From NCBI GenBank assembly GCA_002386405.1, contig DGIP01000222.1:1-9828 (forward strand): 9,828 nt of DNA. The letters run 5' to 3'. Under the pieces are notes generated by a model that saw only the letters and a list, made by a program, of their open reading frames with translations, had not been told where the DNA came from and did no database searches. Below are positions 9,657 to 9,828 of the stretch, one piece after another (position 1 is the first letter of the stretch; each line of letters opens with the position of its first letter). The DNA comes from Stenotrophomonas maltophilia (lineage in GTDB: Bacteria; Pseudomonadota; Gammaproteobacteria; Xanthomonadales; Xanthomonadaceae). The translations under genes were made by a program, and so were the position numbers.

Positions 9657-9828
9657 TGAACCAGACCCGCGTTTTCCTGATTGTTGCCTGGCTGATGGTG
9701 GCCATCCTGCTGTGGATGCAGTGGGGTAGCGACAAGGCCCAGCCGGCGCCCACCGCCCCGGTGGCCGCCCAGACCCAGGCACCGGTGCCGGGCGCAACGG
9801 GCTCCGTGCCCGGTGCCAACGTGCCGCA
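9656..9828 (+). CDS. yidC: Membrane protein insertase YidC (N-terminus only)
   Basis: YidC inserts and folds inner-membrane proteins, alone or with the Sec translocon. Only the first 57 codons are in the window. [20 protein letters not shown] is the uncleaved first membrane segment (about residues 5-22). An alanine- and proline-rich stretch follows that leads into the large periplasmic domain of Gram-negative YidC. The ATG shares its A with the rnpA stop (TGATGA), so translation is likely coupled. Confidence 0.93.
   Translation, partial: MNQTRVFLIVAWLMVAILLWMQWGSDKAQPAPTAPVAAQTQAPVPGATGSVPGANVP

Overview
This window is the chromosomal replication-origin neighbourhood of a high-GC gammaproteobacterium. 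It most probably belongs to the Xanthomonadaceae (Lysobacteraceae), with Stenotrophomonas or a close relative as the best guess. The basis is gene order (gyrB-recF-dnaN-dnaA facing rpmH-rnpA-yidC), the wording of the DnaA, GyrB and RecF proteins as I remember them from that family, and a GTAG-footed REP hairpin like the SMAG elements of Stenotrophomonas maltophilia. No database search was possible.

Layout, left to right. Positions 1-4056 hold three leftward genes: a partial M48 lipoprotein metalloprotease, a CPBP-type membrane protease, and gyrB with its own extended -10 promoter at 4120-4128. recF follows at 4155-5252, also leftward, with two ParB-binding parS-like sites inside its coding sequence. 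A gene-free stretch of about 800 bases (5253-6056) then holds a triplicated 15-mer, a 12-bp palindrome, a DnaA-box cluster, an AT-rich element, a REP hairpin, two more parS-like sites and the dnaN terminator. dnaN (6057-7157), a second DnaA-box and AT-rich region (7158-7433) and dnaA (7434-8768) come next, all leftward. A divergent intergenic region (8769-9021) carries a third DnaA-box group and the rpmH promoter. Rightward rpmH, rnpA and the start of yidC end the window.

The main observation is that dnaN sits between two inverted copies of one origin-like module of about 205 bp (5578-5783 forward, 7365-7159 reverse). Both copies have the same 13-mer containing a DnaA box. Both have a second, opposed DnaA box 35-36 bases on, an almost identical 36-base element exactly 101 bases after that, then TTTTTAAA and GGAACCA at matching distances. 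This suggests a bipartite or duplicated oriC arranged around the sliding-clamp gene.

The genes work together as follows. DnaA opens the origin, DnaN clamps the polymerase, RecF supports gap repair, gyrase removes positive supercoils, and ParB would bind the parS-like sites to segregate the origin (parAB is not in this window). The opposite arm supplies ribosomal protein L34, the protein subunit of RNase P and the YidC membrane insertase.
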